Below, piece by piece: positions 8,343 to 15,501 of a DNA stretch of 39,684 bases (positions are counted from its first letter, which is position 1; each line of letters starts with the position of its first letter). Position numbers and translations under genes: made by a program. The notes below the pieces were generated by a model. The model was given only the letters and a program-made list of their open reading frames with translations, was not told the origin of the DNA and searched no databases. The DNA is from JBBDIM01 sp040880405 (GTDB taxonomy: Bacteria > Planctomycetota > Planctomycetia > Pirellulales > Pirellulaceae): positions 1-39,684 of the forward strand of contig JBBDIM010000056.1 of assembly GCA_040880405.1 (NCBI GenBank), written 5' to 3'.

Positions 8343-8766
8343 TTTTTTCTGTTCCTTGCAGCGTCAGCACTATTTTCCGCGCGGTGGCGTGGTTGCGGTG
8401 TTCGCACAGGTAGATGCCTTGCCAGGTGCCCAGGTTTAAGTGGCCGTCGGTGACCGGAATGGTGAGGCTGCTGCCGAGCATCGCGTTTTTGATGTGGGCT
8501 GGCATATCGTCCGGGCCTTCGGCCGTGTGGACGTAGGGGAAATCTTCCGGGGCGATCCGTGAAAATCCCATTTCGAGGTCGGTCTGGACGTCAGGGTCCG
8601 CATTTTCGCTCAAGCAGAGGGAAGCGGACGTATGCTTCAGGAAGATGTGCAACATTCCTACGCGCAGGTCCCGTATTTGAGGCACCGCGTCCACGATTTC
8701 CCGGGTCACCAAGTGAAAACCGCGTCGCCTGCGGGCCAAAGTGATGGTGGTTTGTGTCCAGTTCAT
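8335..8766 (-). CDS. yjbQ: YjbQ family (UPF0047) protein
   Basis: 143 aa, the full family length. Family motifs are all present: GMLHIFLKHTSASLCLSENADPDV near the middle, HTAEGPDDMPAHIKNAMLGSS, and GTWQGIYLCEHRNH near the C-terminus. The conserved His residues form the likely metal or phosphate site. Members complement thiamine phosphate synthase mutants in E. coli and are named secondary thiamine-phosphate synthase; the physiological substrate is uncertain. GAGGAG about 10 bases before ATG (minus strand) supports the start. Confidence 0.92.
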   Translation of the reverse strand: MNWTQTTITLARRRRGFHLVTREIVDAVPQIRDLRVGMLHIFLKHTSASLCLSENADPDVQTDLEMGFSRIAPEDFPYVHTAEGPDDMPAHIKNAMLGSSLTIPVTDGHLNLGTWQGIYLCEHRNHATARKIVLTLQGTEKSS

Positions 8767-8919
8767 AGCAAGCTGTCTCCTCGAAACGGGGGGCCGGGAA
8801 GGTGTCGCGGGAAAAAAACTTGGGCAAATTTTTGATCATTCAATGGCCCCTCCCATTGCACTGGGCAAGCCATCGTGATCCGGCAAGCTGTGCGGCGCGA
8901 ACCATTTGCGTAAATTAAG

Positions 8920-8939
8920 TATCCATTAAGGTATGGATA
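8920..8939. repeat. TATCCAT/ATGGATA hairpin
   Basis: 7-bp perfect arms with a 6-base loop in the gene-free stretch upstream of yjbQ (8767-9074). It could be an operator or part of a transcript leader. Nothing else in that stretch is recognisable. Confidence 0.3.
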
Positions 8940-9074
8940 GCGTAGTCTGTACCGCTTCGAGCCGAGGGGGATTGAACACGGGATGCTCGAAACTACCGCT
9001 TTTAGTGGGAAGGGGTTACTGGTAAGGGAATTACCACCGAAATTACCTGCGGGTTTCCCCATCCCTAATTTGTA

Positions 9075-9103
9075 TTGACACAGATTAAGTTCGGTAAATA
9101 ATC
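9075..9103 (+). promoter_or_regulatory. Candidate sigma-70 type promoter
   Basis: TTGACA at 9075-9080 is a perfect -35 hexamer. It is followed 16-17 bases later by AATAAT/ATAATC (9097-9103) as a reasonable -10. It would start a transcript near 9110 and give about 340 nt of leader before the gene at 9454. Confidence 0.45.
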
Positions 9104-9109
9104 ATGTGC

Positions 9110-9453
9110 TCGATTGAAAACCGGGGCTACCCCCTTGCGGACCCTAGCCCCCACGTAACCTGAACGGAGCGTCTCGGATCCCTAGGATTTCAACTTACTT
9201 GAACGGATCCGCTGAGACTTGCTGAAGGTTACACGCACCATCTGCCGAGAAGTGATGGGTGCTTTCTAGGAAGCGAATGGATGTCGCTTTGGTTGATGAG
9301 GACGGAGTGAGGCCGACCGTGTTACGAGACACACGCTTGGTTCCGGCTTGCCAATTGCTCGATTTGCGACGAAGGTTCCGCTCGAACCCGACACGCGGGT
9401 CGATTTCCCATTCATGCGTGATTTAGAGGAATTTTGGAGGAATTTGAAACAAG
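9110..9453 (+). ncRNA. Structured leader or small RNA candidate
   Basis: This gene-free stretch lies behind a good promoter match and contains nested pairing. GTAACC (9155-9160) pairs with GGTTAC (9227-9232). Inside it GTCTC-GGATCC (9171-9181) pairs with GGATCC-GCT-GAGAC (9205-9218). Then GCACCATC (9235-9242) pairs with GATGGGTGC (9254-9262) with one bulge. I recognise no known riboswitch or RNA family. It could be a 5' leader of the 74-aa gene or a separate RNA. Confidence 0.4.
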
Positions 9454-9678
9454 ATGCAAAAGATTCGTAACGTTTTCGACGCGATCCTGAAGTATGGCCA
9501 TGACGAAGATTTCGCTCCGGACGCTTCGGAAGAGTTCTTCGCGACCGATGCCCCCGCCGGGTCGCCCGAGAAGATTGAGACGCTTCGTCGTCGGATCGAA
9601 TTGGGCCTACCACTGTGGCACGATGAGGATCGCTGCGATTACTCCGGCTTGACCGGCGCGATCCGCCCCCGCGAATAG
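9454..9678 (+). CDS. Small conserved-type planctomycete protein
   Basis: 74 aa, acidic, no signal peptide. The composition and motifs (DASEEFFATDAPAGSPEKIE, then LRRRIELGLPLWHDEDR and YSGLTGAIRPRE) look like a conserved short protein that I associate with planctomycetes, from recall. No function is known to me. GGAGG lies 13 bases upstream of the ATG, a slightly long spacing. The gene has a strong terminator about 55 bases after its stop and a long structured leader, so it is a single-gene unit with its own control. Confidence 0.7.
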   Translation: MQKIRNVFDAILKYGHDEDFAPDASEEFFATDAPAGSPEKIETLRRRIELGLPLWHDEDRCDYSGLTGAIRPRE

Positions 9679-9683
9679 TCTTC

Positions 9684-9711
9684 GTAGCCACGCTCGCGCA
9701 GAGTGTGGGGG
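9684..9711 (+). repeat. GTAGCCACGCT-type intergenic repeat, copy 1
   Basis: GTAGCCACGCTCGCGCAGAG continues to TGTGGGGG. The same motif family occurs three more times at 21450-21599. It sits between the 74-aa gene and its terminator. Confidence 0.65.
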
Positions 9712-9733
9712 CCGCTGATTGAATGAACGAAAG

Positions 9734-9762
9734 GGGGGTGACATCCGTCGCCCCCGTTTTTG
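9734..9762 (+). terminator. Intrinsic terminator
   Basis: GGGGGTGAC (9734-9742), loop ATCC, GTCGCCCCC (9747-9755), with one G-T wobble, then GTTTTTGTTT. It ends the 74-aa gene transcript. Confidence 0.85.
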
Positions 9763-9931
9763 TTTCTTGGCTGGAAAGTTTCCGATTCTTCCCGGGCGCC
9801 ACCGCTGGCGTTTCCCCACGCGTCGCGGTGGCGCCCCGAACCGAATTCCCGTCTGATATCAGGGCCTGCCCCGATCGTTCGTGGCTCGTCCAGCTTGAAA
9901 TCACCGGTGGGAGAAAAGCCTTGCCTTTCCC

Positions 9932-9963
9932 ACTTACCGGTCAAGCCACTAGGACCACCCGTC
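9932..9963 (+). repeat. ACTTACCGGTCAAGCC-type intergenic repeat, copy 1
   Basis: ACTTACCGGTCAAGCCACTA then GGACCACCC. A second copy lies at 38153-38181 (ACTTACCGCACAAGCCGCTA). Both are intergenic. The copy here is 17 bases after the end of csrA. Confidence 0.55.
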
Positions 9964-9979
9964 GGGGCTGGCCTGCCCG

Positions 9980-10201
9980 CTAGGCCGCCACGTTTGATAT
10001 CAGCGGGATTGTCGGAGAGAACTCAACCTCCAGCTCGGTCGATTCTCCGACGTGCAGCTCCAGTTCGTCCCGCAGTACCAGGACATTGCTGGGGGCCTTG
10101 ATACCCAGCCGAACCTTATCGCTGCTGATCTTGACCACCGTGATGAGGATGTCGTCGCCGAGGCGGATCTTTTCCCCCTCTTTCCGAGATAACACCAGCA
10201 T
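9980..10201 (-). CDS. csrA: Carbon storage regulator CsrA
   Basis: 73 aa. The N-terminus MLVLSRKEGEKIRLGDDI is textbook CsrA, as are ITVVKISSDKVRLGIKAP and VLRDELEL, with the RNA-binding Arg near residue 44. CsrA dimers bind GGA motifs in mRNA leaders and block or stabilise translation. The C-terminal 20 residues (HVGESTELEVEFS and on) extend past the compact E. coli form. The ribosome site is GGAGG 9 bases before ATG. It is itself embedded in CATGGAGG, a close match to the CsrA-binding consensus, which implies self-repression. The gene follows the small unknown at 10275 on the same strand with a 73-base gap. Confidence 0.95.
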   Translation of the reverse strand: MLVLSRKEGEKIRLGDDILITVVKISSDKVRLGIKAPSNVLVLRDELELHVGESTELEVEFSPTIPLISNVAA

Positions 10202-10210
10202 ATAAATAAA

Positions 10211-10218
10211 CCTCCATG
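10211..10218 (-). promoter_or_regulatory. CsrA-type binding site over the csrA ribosome binding site
   Basis: On the minus strand the bases read CATGGAGG, fitting the CAnGGAnG consensus, and contain the Shine-Dalgarno sequence of csrA. Binding of CsrA here would block its own translation, as known in several bacteria. Direct binding here is inferred. Confidence 0.6.
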
Positions 10219-10274
10219 TTTATTGATCGAATGATGAAAGGGCCCGCGACATCGGTCGCTGGGGGTAGGTGCCT

Positions 10275-10568
10275 CTACGCGGCGACTTGCATCGCCGGAG
10301 CGGCCGTGAGCTGGGTTCGCAGAAACCGCTCGCCTGACGCGCCATAAAACAGAATGGAATTGGTTTCCGTTTCCCAGATCGCCGTGCATTTCACGCTCCG
10401 CGGACCATGCAGGCAAAAGTACATGCCGCAGGGGTCGTCCGCTCGAACGATGATTCGCTCGGTCATGGGAAAGGCACCAGGCTCCAGTTGTTCCTTCTCG
10501 CACAAGGTTTGGTAAATGTAGTCGCGAAGCTGATCCAGCTCAGTAAAACAAGGGGACGGGGCCGTCAT
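10275..10568 (-). CDS. Small conserved-type protein upstream of csrA
   Basis: 97 aa from ATG 10568. Other in-frame ATGs at 10586 and 10688 exist. The 10568 start has GGAG 12 bases upstream, while the segment between 10688 and 10586 has odd composition. Notable motifs are CFTELDQLRDYIYQTLCE, FPMTERIIVRADDPCGMYFCLHGPR and ETETNSILFYGASGERF. I associate this sequence type with planctomycetes near csrA, from recall only. No catalytic signature is seen. The leader holds ATGGA and ACGGA directly before the chosen ATG, which are CsrA-type motifs. It is followed by csrA on the same strand. Confidence 0.6.
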   Translation of the reverse strand: MTAPSPCFTELDQLRDYIYQTLCEKEQLEPGAFPMTERIIVRADDPCGMYFCLHGPRSVKCTAIWETETNSILFYGASGERFLRTQLTAAPAMQVAA

Positions 10569-10735
10569 GGGATATCCGTTCTCCATATACGACATCCAGT
10601 TGGCTAGGTGGGCCTTCTGGGTAATTGGGTAACATGGGTTAAGTGTTTGCAAAGTTAGGTATCGGCAGTTCGAGCGGGAAAGTTTCATGCGGAAAGTAGG
10701 TTAAGCTAGGTAATTTGAAAGTCTCTTTTCTCCAC

Positions 10736-10771
10736 AAAAAATGGCCGCCACTTTCGAAAAAGTGACGGCCA
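10736..10771 (-). terminator. Intrinsic terminator of the PmoA-like gene
   Basis: Arms 10742-10754 and 10759-10771 pair with a single mismatch around the tetraloop CGAA. On the minus strand the stem is followed by six T. It lies 38 bases past the stop of the minus-strand gene at 10809. Confidence 0.85.
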
Positions 10772-10808
10772 CAAAATGCCAGCGAGAAGGTGCCCTGGAG
10801 GGCGAGGG

Positions 10809-11756
10809 TTACTTTTTAGTGCTGGAGTATCGCTTGAAGGCCTCTTCGATGTCGGCGTCCCCTTTGTGGATCAGCACTCGGTAGCTGAAGGCCATCGTCT
10901 TGCCGGGCTCGATCGTGTGCGAGCCATTTTTGTTTTGCTTCGGCTCGAAATCGTTGATCCCGAAAGGATTGGCGGCGAACAGGCCGTAGGTCCGGACGTG
11001 CCAGTGGGTCGGATAGCGGAAGCTGCTGGGGTGGTTCAAGATGGCGATCCCGACCTTGTCCCCCTCAACCGGGCCGACGTAATCGACCCAAGAGGCCTGT
11101 TTGGACCAAGTCGCGCCATCCTTATCCCCTTCGCTGTTAAGGATGGTGCCTCCCTGCTTGGCATCGACCTTCATGCTGCCGGCAACTCGGATCCCGAAGG
11201 TCCCTTCCTTGGTATCGCCGAAGGTGACCTCTTGCTCGCCGGCGATAATGACGATGTCGAAATCGATGGTGCGGTTGTCCCCGTCAACACCGAACGTCAA
11301 GGTCCGCTGGTCCTTGCAAACCGGTTTTCCGTCCGGCCCGACCCAGTCGTTCAGCGTGACGATCTGGGCGGTCTCTCCCCCTGCTTTCTTTTTGAAGGCC
11401 TGGTGGATGATTTTTCCGGAGGTGTCTTTCCCCTCGGCCCAGAAGTCGTACCCATTGACGATTCCATGAGTGAACCAAAACGAGCGGTGATGCTTGTGGT
11501 CGCTCCGCTCATGCTCCTTGGCATCCGCCATTGGGTAGGCACGCGTGATCGGTTTGCCATGGGGGCCGATGATCGGCCAGAGGATTGGTTTGCTATCACT
11601 CAGTTTGACGTAGGTGGTCAGCAGCTTGCCATCGAGCATCACGTTGATGCCCTCGTCATGCTCTTCCAGCGTGAATTCAGCCGCCGGAGCGGAATTCACG
11701 CCCACCAGCAGCAGGCAGGCAAGGAGCGAGGCGGAGAAGAAGGTAACTTTTGTCAT
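10809..11756 (-). CDS. Exported PmoA-like (DUF6807) protein
   Basis: 315 aa with a cleavable signal peptide (hydrophobic 5-23, cleavage near APA-AEF). The family is PF14100, named after methane oxygenase PmoA by mistake; it is unrelated to particulate methane monooxygenase. Characteristic stretches are LWPIIGPHGKPITRAYP, the His-rich SDHKHHRSFWFTHG around residues 83-96, and HPSSFRYPTHWHVRTYGLFAANPFG. These proteins are frequent in planctomycetes among carbohydrate-utilisation genes. The histidines suggest a metal or sugar site; the reaction is unknown. No clear ribosome site precedes the ATG. A strong terminator follows. Confidence 0.85.
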   Translation of the reverse strand: MTKVTFFSASLLACLLLVGVNSAPAAEFTLEEHDEGINVMLDGKLLTTYVKLSDSKPILWPIIGPHGKPITRAYPMADAKEHERSDHKHHRSFWFTHGIVNGYDFWAEGKDTSGKIIHQAFKKKAGGETAQIVTLNDWVGPDGKPVCKDQRTLTFGVDGDNRTIDFDIVIIAGEQEVTFGDTKEGTFGIRVAGSMKVDAKQGGTILNSEGDKDGATWSKQASWVDYVGPVEGDKVGIAILNHPSSFRYPTHWHVRTYGLFAANPFGINDFEPKQNKNGSHTIEPGKTMAFSYRVLIHKGDADIEEAFKRYSSTKK

Positions 11757-12307
11757 TAGGTGGGACTCTCATACGTGGTGGAAATCGAAGCGATAGAGTA
11801 AACCGGGTTAATCCGGGGCAATCCGCCCATCCTACCCCGGCGGAAACCCGTTTTCCACCAACTTCCCGCAATCGAGTTGATTCGCACGACGGTTCGAACC
11901 GCTACGAGCCCGCCAAACGTTCCCGACCCAGGTTGGACGAGGGCAAGGATATATCCGGCGATTGATTTTGGTAGCCGCCAAAATGGCTGTTTTTGGCAAC
12001 TAAGGGGCGAATTTTCTTGAGAATCGTTTCCCGATGGTGACGATTCGGTGGGAGCGGCGGTTTAATAGCGTAAACCGCTGGCCATAAGGGGCGGGAAACC
12101 TTGAACCTTCTCACTCGAAAGTCTATCCTAGTAAGCTAGTGAAAATATTTTTTAGCCTCGCGAAGGTCCACTGTTGAAGTGGAACCATCACGTGGGGCCC
12201 GTAACCGGCGATGTGATGACATATCGCGGTTTGTCCTTTTTTGATGTTTTCCCCGATGTTCATTGTTTGGAGCGCGGGGGTGACTCATTTTTCGGAGAGC
12301 CAATCTG
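11757..12307 (+). promoter_or_regulatory. Long gene-free leader region of ilvB with several hairpins
   Basis: No gene is seen in these 551 bases. Visible structures are a nested stem CGGGTT/AACCCG enclosing CCGGGG/CCCCGG (11804-11850, followed by TTTT), GCCAAAA/TTTTGGC (11977-11997), GAATCG/CGATTC (12021-12046), GCGGTTTA/TAAACCGC (12057-12078) and GGTCCAC/GTGGAACC (about 12165-12186). Leader control of branched-chain amino acid genes is common, but I found no short peptide rich in Leu, Ile or Val codons, so attenuation is speculative. The ribosome site GGAGAG (12294-12299) is 8 bases before the GTG start of ilvB. Confidence 0.4.
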
Positions 12308-14077
12308 GTGAGTACAACGACGACTACTTCGACCGATACCCAATTGATGCTCGGTTCCGATATTATGATCGAATCGTTGGTACGGCATGGGGTCGAGGTA
12401 ATCTTCGCCTACCCAGGCGGTTGCAGCATGCCGCTGCATCAGGCTCTGACGCGGTACAAGGACAAGATTCGTACCATCCTGCCCCGGCATGAACAGGGTG
12501 GCGCGTTCGCCGCTCAAGGAGTGGCGCGGTCGACCGGAAAGGTGGGAGTGTGCATGGCCACCAGCGGCCCCGGCGCGACCAACTTGGTGACCGCGATCGC
12601 CGACGCCAAGCTGGATAGCATCCCGCTGGTCGCCATCTCGGCGCAGGTCCCCCGGGCAGTGATCGGCTCGGACGCCTTTCAGGAAACCCCGATCGTCGAG
12701 GTTTGTCGCGGAATTACCAAGCATCATTACCTAGTGACCGATATCAACGATCTCGCCCGGATCATGCGGGAAGCGTTCCATATCGCCTCGACCGGACGCC
12801 CGGGGCCGGTCCTGATCGACATTCCCAAAGACGTCCAGCTAGAGCAGTGCGTGCCGGACTGGAACGCCAAGATGAACCTGCCGGGTTACAACGTTGAGAC
12901 TCACGTCGCGCGGCCCGAGCAGATCAAGCAGGTAGCGGCCGCAATTAAACGCGCCAAACGTCCGCTACTTTACTGTGGCGGCGGGATTGTCACCTCCGGT
13001 GCCCACGAGGAACTGCGGGAACTGGTGGCCAAGACCGGCATCCCGACCACGATGACCGTAATGGGCTTAGGGGTGTATCCCAACGAGGATCCCCTCTCGA
13101 TGGACATGCTCGGGATGCACGGCACCGTGTACGCCAACCTGGCGGTCAGCGAATGCGACCTGCTGGTGAGCTTAGGGGTGCGGTTCGACGACCGCGTGAC
13201 CGGTAAGCTGGCCGAATTCGCTAAGGGGGCGAAGATCATCCACATCGATATCGATCCCTCTGAGCTTAACAAGAACAAAATCGCCCACATCCCGATCGTG
13301 AGCGATCTGAAGCCGGCGCTGCGGATGCTGAACGAGATTGTCGAGGCCCCGGAAGATATCTCGGACTGGGTGGCTCATTGCCAGGCAATGAAGAAATCGG
13401 ACCCGCTGAAGTACGACACCAAGTTCGATGGTATCTTGCAGCAGCACGCGATCGCCGAGCTTTCGCGAATCACTCAAGACCGCGATACGATCATCTCGGT
13501 CGGCGTGGGCCAGCACCAAATGTGGGCTGCCCAGCACTACAAGTTCAAGCGTCCGCGAACCTGGCTCAGCAGTTCCGGACTGGGAACCATGGGCTTTGGC
13601 CTGCCGGCCGCGATGGGAGCCCAAGTCGCCCATCCCGACGCCCTGGTGGTCGACATCGAAGGGGACGGCAGCTTCATGATGAATATCCAGGAGCTGGCCA
13701 CCTGCTTCTGCGAAAACATCCCGGTGAAGGTGATGCTCCTCAATAACCAGCACCTGGGCATGGTCGTGCAGTGGGAAGACCGCTTCATGGAAGGCAACCG
13801 CGCCCACACCTACCTCGGCCCCATCCACCACGACGAGGCCACCGGTAAGGGCTCAGACATCTACGCCAAAGAACGCTACCCCGACTTCGTCACCATCGCC
13901 AAAGGCTTTGGCTGTGGCGGAGCGACCGTCTCCAAAAAGTCGGAACTGCTGCCGGCCCTGGAAGAGATGATCAACTACAAAGGCCCCTACGTCCTGGACG
14001 TCAGCGTCCCCTACCAGGAACAGGTGCTGCCGATGATACCTTCCGGGATGACGGTTAGGGAAATGATCCGGGATTAA
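12308..14077 (+). CDS. ilvB: Acetolactate synthase, large subunit type
   Basis: 589 aa, GTG start with GGAGAG 8 bases before it. This TPP enzyme joins two pyruvates to acetolactate (valine, leucine) or pyruvate and 2-oxobutyrate (isoleucine). Motifs are FAYPGGCSMPLHQAL, the catalytic glutamate in PRHEQGGAFAAQG (Glu62), ATSGPGATNLVTAIADA, the FAD-contact region around GLGVYPNEDPLSMDMLGMHG, and the TPP-binding GDGSFMMN motif (about residue 452) with downstream LLNN. The anabolic type is indicated by FAD-domain conservation. The regulatory small subunit gene ilvN is not adjacent. The next gene starts 215 bases later. Confidence 0.95.
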   Translation: MSTTTTTSTDTQLMLGSDIMIESLVRHGVEVIFAYPGGCSMPLHQALTRYKDKIRTILPRHEQGGAFAAQGVARSTGKVGVCMATSGPGATNLVTAIADAKLDSIPLVAISAQVPRAVIGSDAFQETPIVEVCRGITKHHYLVTDINDLARIMREAFHIASTGRPGPVLIDIPKDVQLEQCVPDWNAKMNLPGYNVETHVARPEQIKQVAAAIKRAKRPLLYCGGGIVTSGAHEELRELVAKTGIPTTMTVMGLGVYPNEDPLSMDMLGMHGTVYANLAVSECDLLVSLGVRFDDRVTGKLAEFAKGAKIIHIDIDPSELNKNKIAHIPIVSDLKPALRMLNEIVEAPEDISDWVAHCQAMKKSDPLKYDTKFDGILQQHAIAELSRITQDRDTIISVGVGQHQMWAAQHYKFKRPRTWLSSSGLGTMGFGLPAAMGAQVAHPDALVVDIEGDGSFMMNIQELATCFCENIPVKVMLLNNQHLGMVVQWEDRFMEGNRAHTYLGPIHHDEATGKGSDIYAKERYPDFVTIAKGFGCGGATVSKKSELLPALEEMINYKGPYVLDVSVPYQEQVLPMIPSGMTVREMIRD

Positions 14078-14154
14078 TTGAGCCGGGGCTAGAATAGTTC
14101 GGGCCTGGGGGAAACGCCTCGCGATCGTTACCGATTAGAATGGCATCGATATTT

Positions 14155-14183
14155 TCACGCTGGTGGGACTTCCACCAGCGTGA
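14155..14183 (+). terminator. 12-bp hairpin after ilvB
   Basis: TCACGCTGGTGG (14155-14166), loop GACTT, CCACCAGCGTGA (14172-14183), perfect. No T-tract follows, so it may be an intergenic repeat and not a true terminator. A similar hairpin with the core CTGGnGG...CCACCAG lies at 22546-22571. Confidence 0.5.
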
Positions 14184-14292
14184 TGCTTATTGTGGTATCG
14201 TGATATCGGCATGCGCGGCTGACTAGCAGGGGCCGCGAGATTTTGTGGCGCATGGATTGCACGCTACCAGAAGAACCACGATCGGTTAGACC

Positions 14293-15501
14293 ATGGAACG
14301 ATTTTCCAGCGAAACTCTTGAGGAATTGCTAAGCGATACTGAATCCGATCGCGTGGAACGGAAGTCCGCTTTTCGGGGAGATGTTCCCAAAAAAGCTCGT
14401 CAAGCCGTTTGTGCCTTTGCCAATGATCTGGCTGGGAATAATAAACCAGGCGTTCTCTTTGTGGGCGCCAATGATGATGGAACGCCATCCCACGAGCCGA
14501 TCACGGATGCTCTGCTGCGATCACTCGCGGACATGAAGACCGATGGCAATATTTTGCCACCTCCGGTGCTTTCCGTTGAGAAACGAACCTTGAACGGTGG
14601 TGAGATGGCGGTTGTCACCGTTGTCCCTTCCGACATGCCACCTGTTTGCTACGATGGCCGAATCTGGATTCGCACGGGACCGCGCCGTTCGATTGCCAAT
14701 CACCAGGAAGAGCGAATTCTCAGTGAGAAGCGACGTCACAAGGATGTTCCCTTTGATGTCCACCCGATTCCCTCCGCCAGCATCAACGACCTATCGAGTA
14801 CGCTCTTCGAAAATGAATTTCTTCCCGCGGCGTTCGCGGCGGATATTTTGGAAGCAAACGACCGAACTCGCGAAGAGCGATTGTCCTCGTGCAAAATGAT
14901 TGTCGCGCCGGATGACGCGACTCCCACGGTGCTCGGTATCCTATCGCTGGGCAAGAGCCCGCAAGATTTTCTGCCGGGGGCCTACATCCAGTTCTTGCGG
15001 ATTGATGGAACCGAACTGGCCGATGATGTGATCGACGCCGAAGACATCGGTGGAACGATTGTCGATATGCTCCGCCGCTCGGAGGAAAAGCTGAACGCGC
15101 ATAATCGAACGGCGGTCGATATCACGTCCGCATCGACGCATCAGGTAAAAAGCCCCTACCCTCGGGCGGCGATCCAGCAAATCCTTTACAACGCGGTGCT
15201 GCATCGAGCCTACGAAGGGACCAACGCGCCGGTTCGCGTGTATTGGTACAACGACCGAATTGAAATCAACAGCCCAGGCGGCCCCTACGGTAACGTGACT
15301 ACCGAGAATTTCGGCACGCCCGGGATCACCGACTATCGCAATCCAAATGTTGGTTCGGTACTCAAAGTCTTCGGTTATGTTCAATCGTTCGGCCGCGGCA
15401 TCGCGACCGCGAGGCGGGAGATGGAGGCCGCTGGAAATCCGCCACCGGCGTTTGAGACCAGTCAAAACGCGGTTGTCTGCACGTTATGGAGAAGGCAATG
15501 A
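14293..15501 (+). CDS. AlbA_2 (Schlafen-type) / ATP-binding domain protein
   Basis: 402 aa, cytoplasmic. Residues about 9-135 form an AlbA_2/Schlafen-type domain: TESDRVERKSAF, then AVCAFANDLAG and GVLFVGANDDG, then IRTGPRRSIANHQEE. The C-terminal part (about 285-400) matches the HATPase_c_4 type found in such proteins: AIQQILYNAVLHRAYEG, RIEINSPGGPYG, then NPNVGSVLKVFGYVQSFGRGI. Related proteins are called transcriptional regulators or ATP-dependent DNA helicase-like and recur in defence and mobile gene clusters. It is translationally coupled to the ParA-type gene by ATGA overlap. Nothing identifies its target. It is by eye slightly A+T-richer than ilvB. Confidence 0.82.
   Translation: MERFSSETLEELLSDTESDRVERKSAFRGDVPKKARQAVCAFANDLAGNNKPGVLFVGANDDGTPSHEPITDALLRSLADMKTDGNILPPPVLSVEKRTLNGGEMAVVTVVPSDMPPVCYDGRIWIRTGPRRSIANHQEERILSEKRRHKDVPFDVHPIPSASINDLSSTLFENEFLPAAFAADILEANDRTREERLSSCKMIVAPDDATPTVLGILSLGKSPQDFLPGAYIQFLRIDGTELADDVIDAEDIGGTIVDMLRRSEEKLNAHNRTAVDITSASTHQVKSPYPRAAIQQILYNAVLHRAYEGTNAPVRVYWYNDRIEINSPGGPYGNVTTENFGTPGITDYRNPNVGSVLKVFGYVQSFGRGIATARREMEAAGNPPPAFETSQNAVVCTLWRRQ

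Noticed and set aside
10809..11756. Calling the PmoA-like gene a methane monooxygenase subunit
   Set aside because: The family name is historical; the protein is soluble and exported, with no membrane or copper-site features of real PmoA.
10776..11759. 327-codon open frame on the plus strand
   Set aside because: Antisense shadow of the PmoA-like gene, which has a clear signal peptide, family motifs and terminator.
11880..11910. GGTTCGAACCG motif looking like a tRNA T-loop
   Set aside because: The flanking bases do not form the T-stem and no cloverleaf can be drawn around it.
15486..15497. Earlier ATG for the ParA-type gene
   Set aside because: The ATG at 15498 gives the ATGA stop-start overlap and a proper distance from GGAG; the earlier ATG contains that ribosome site.
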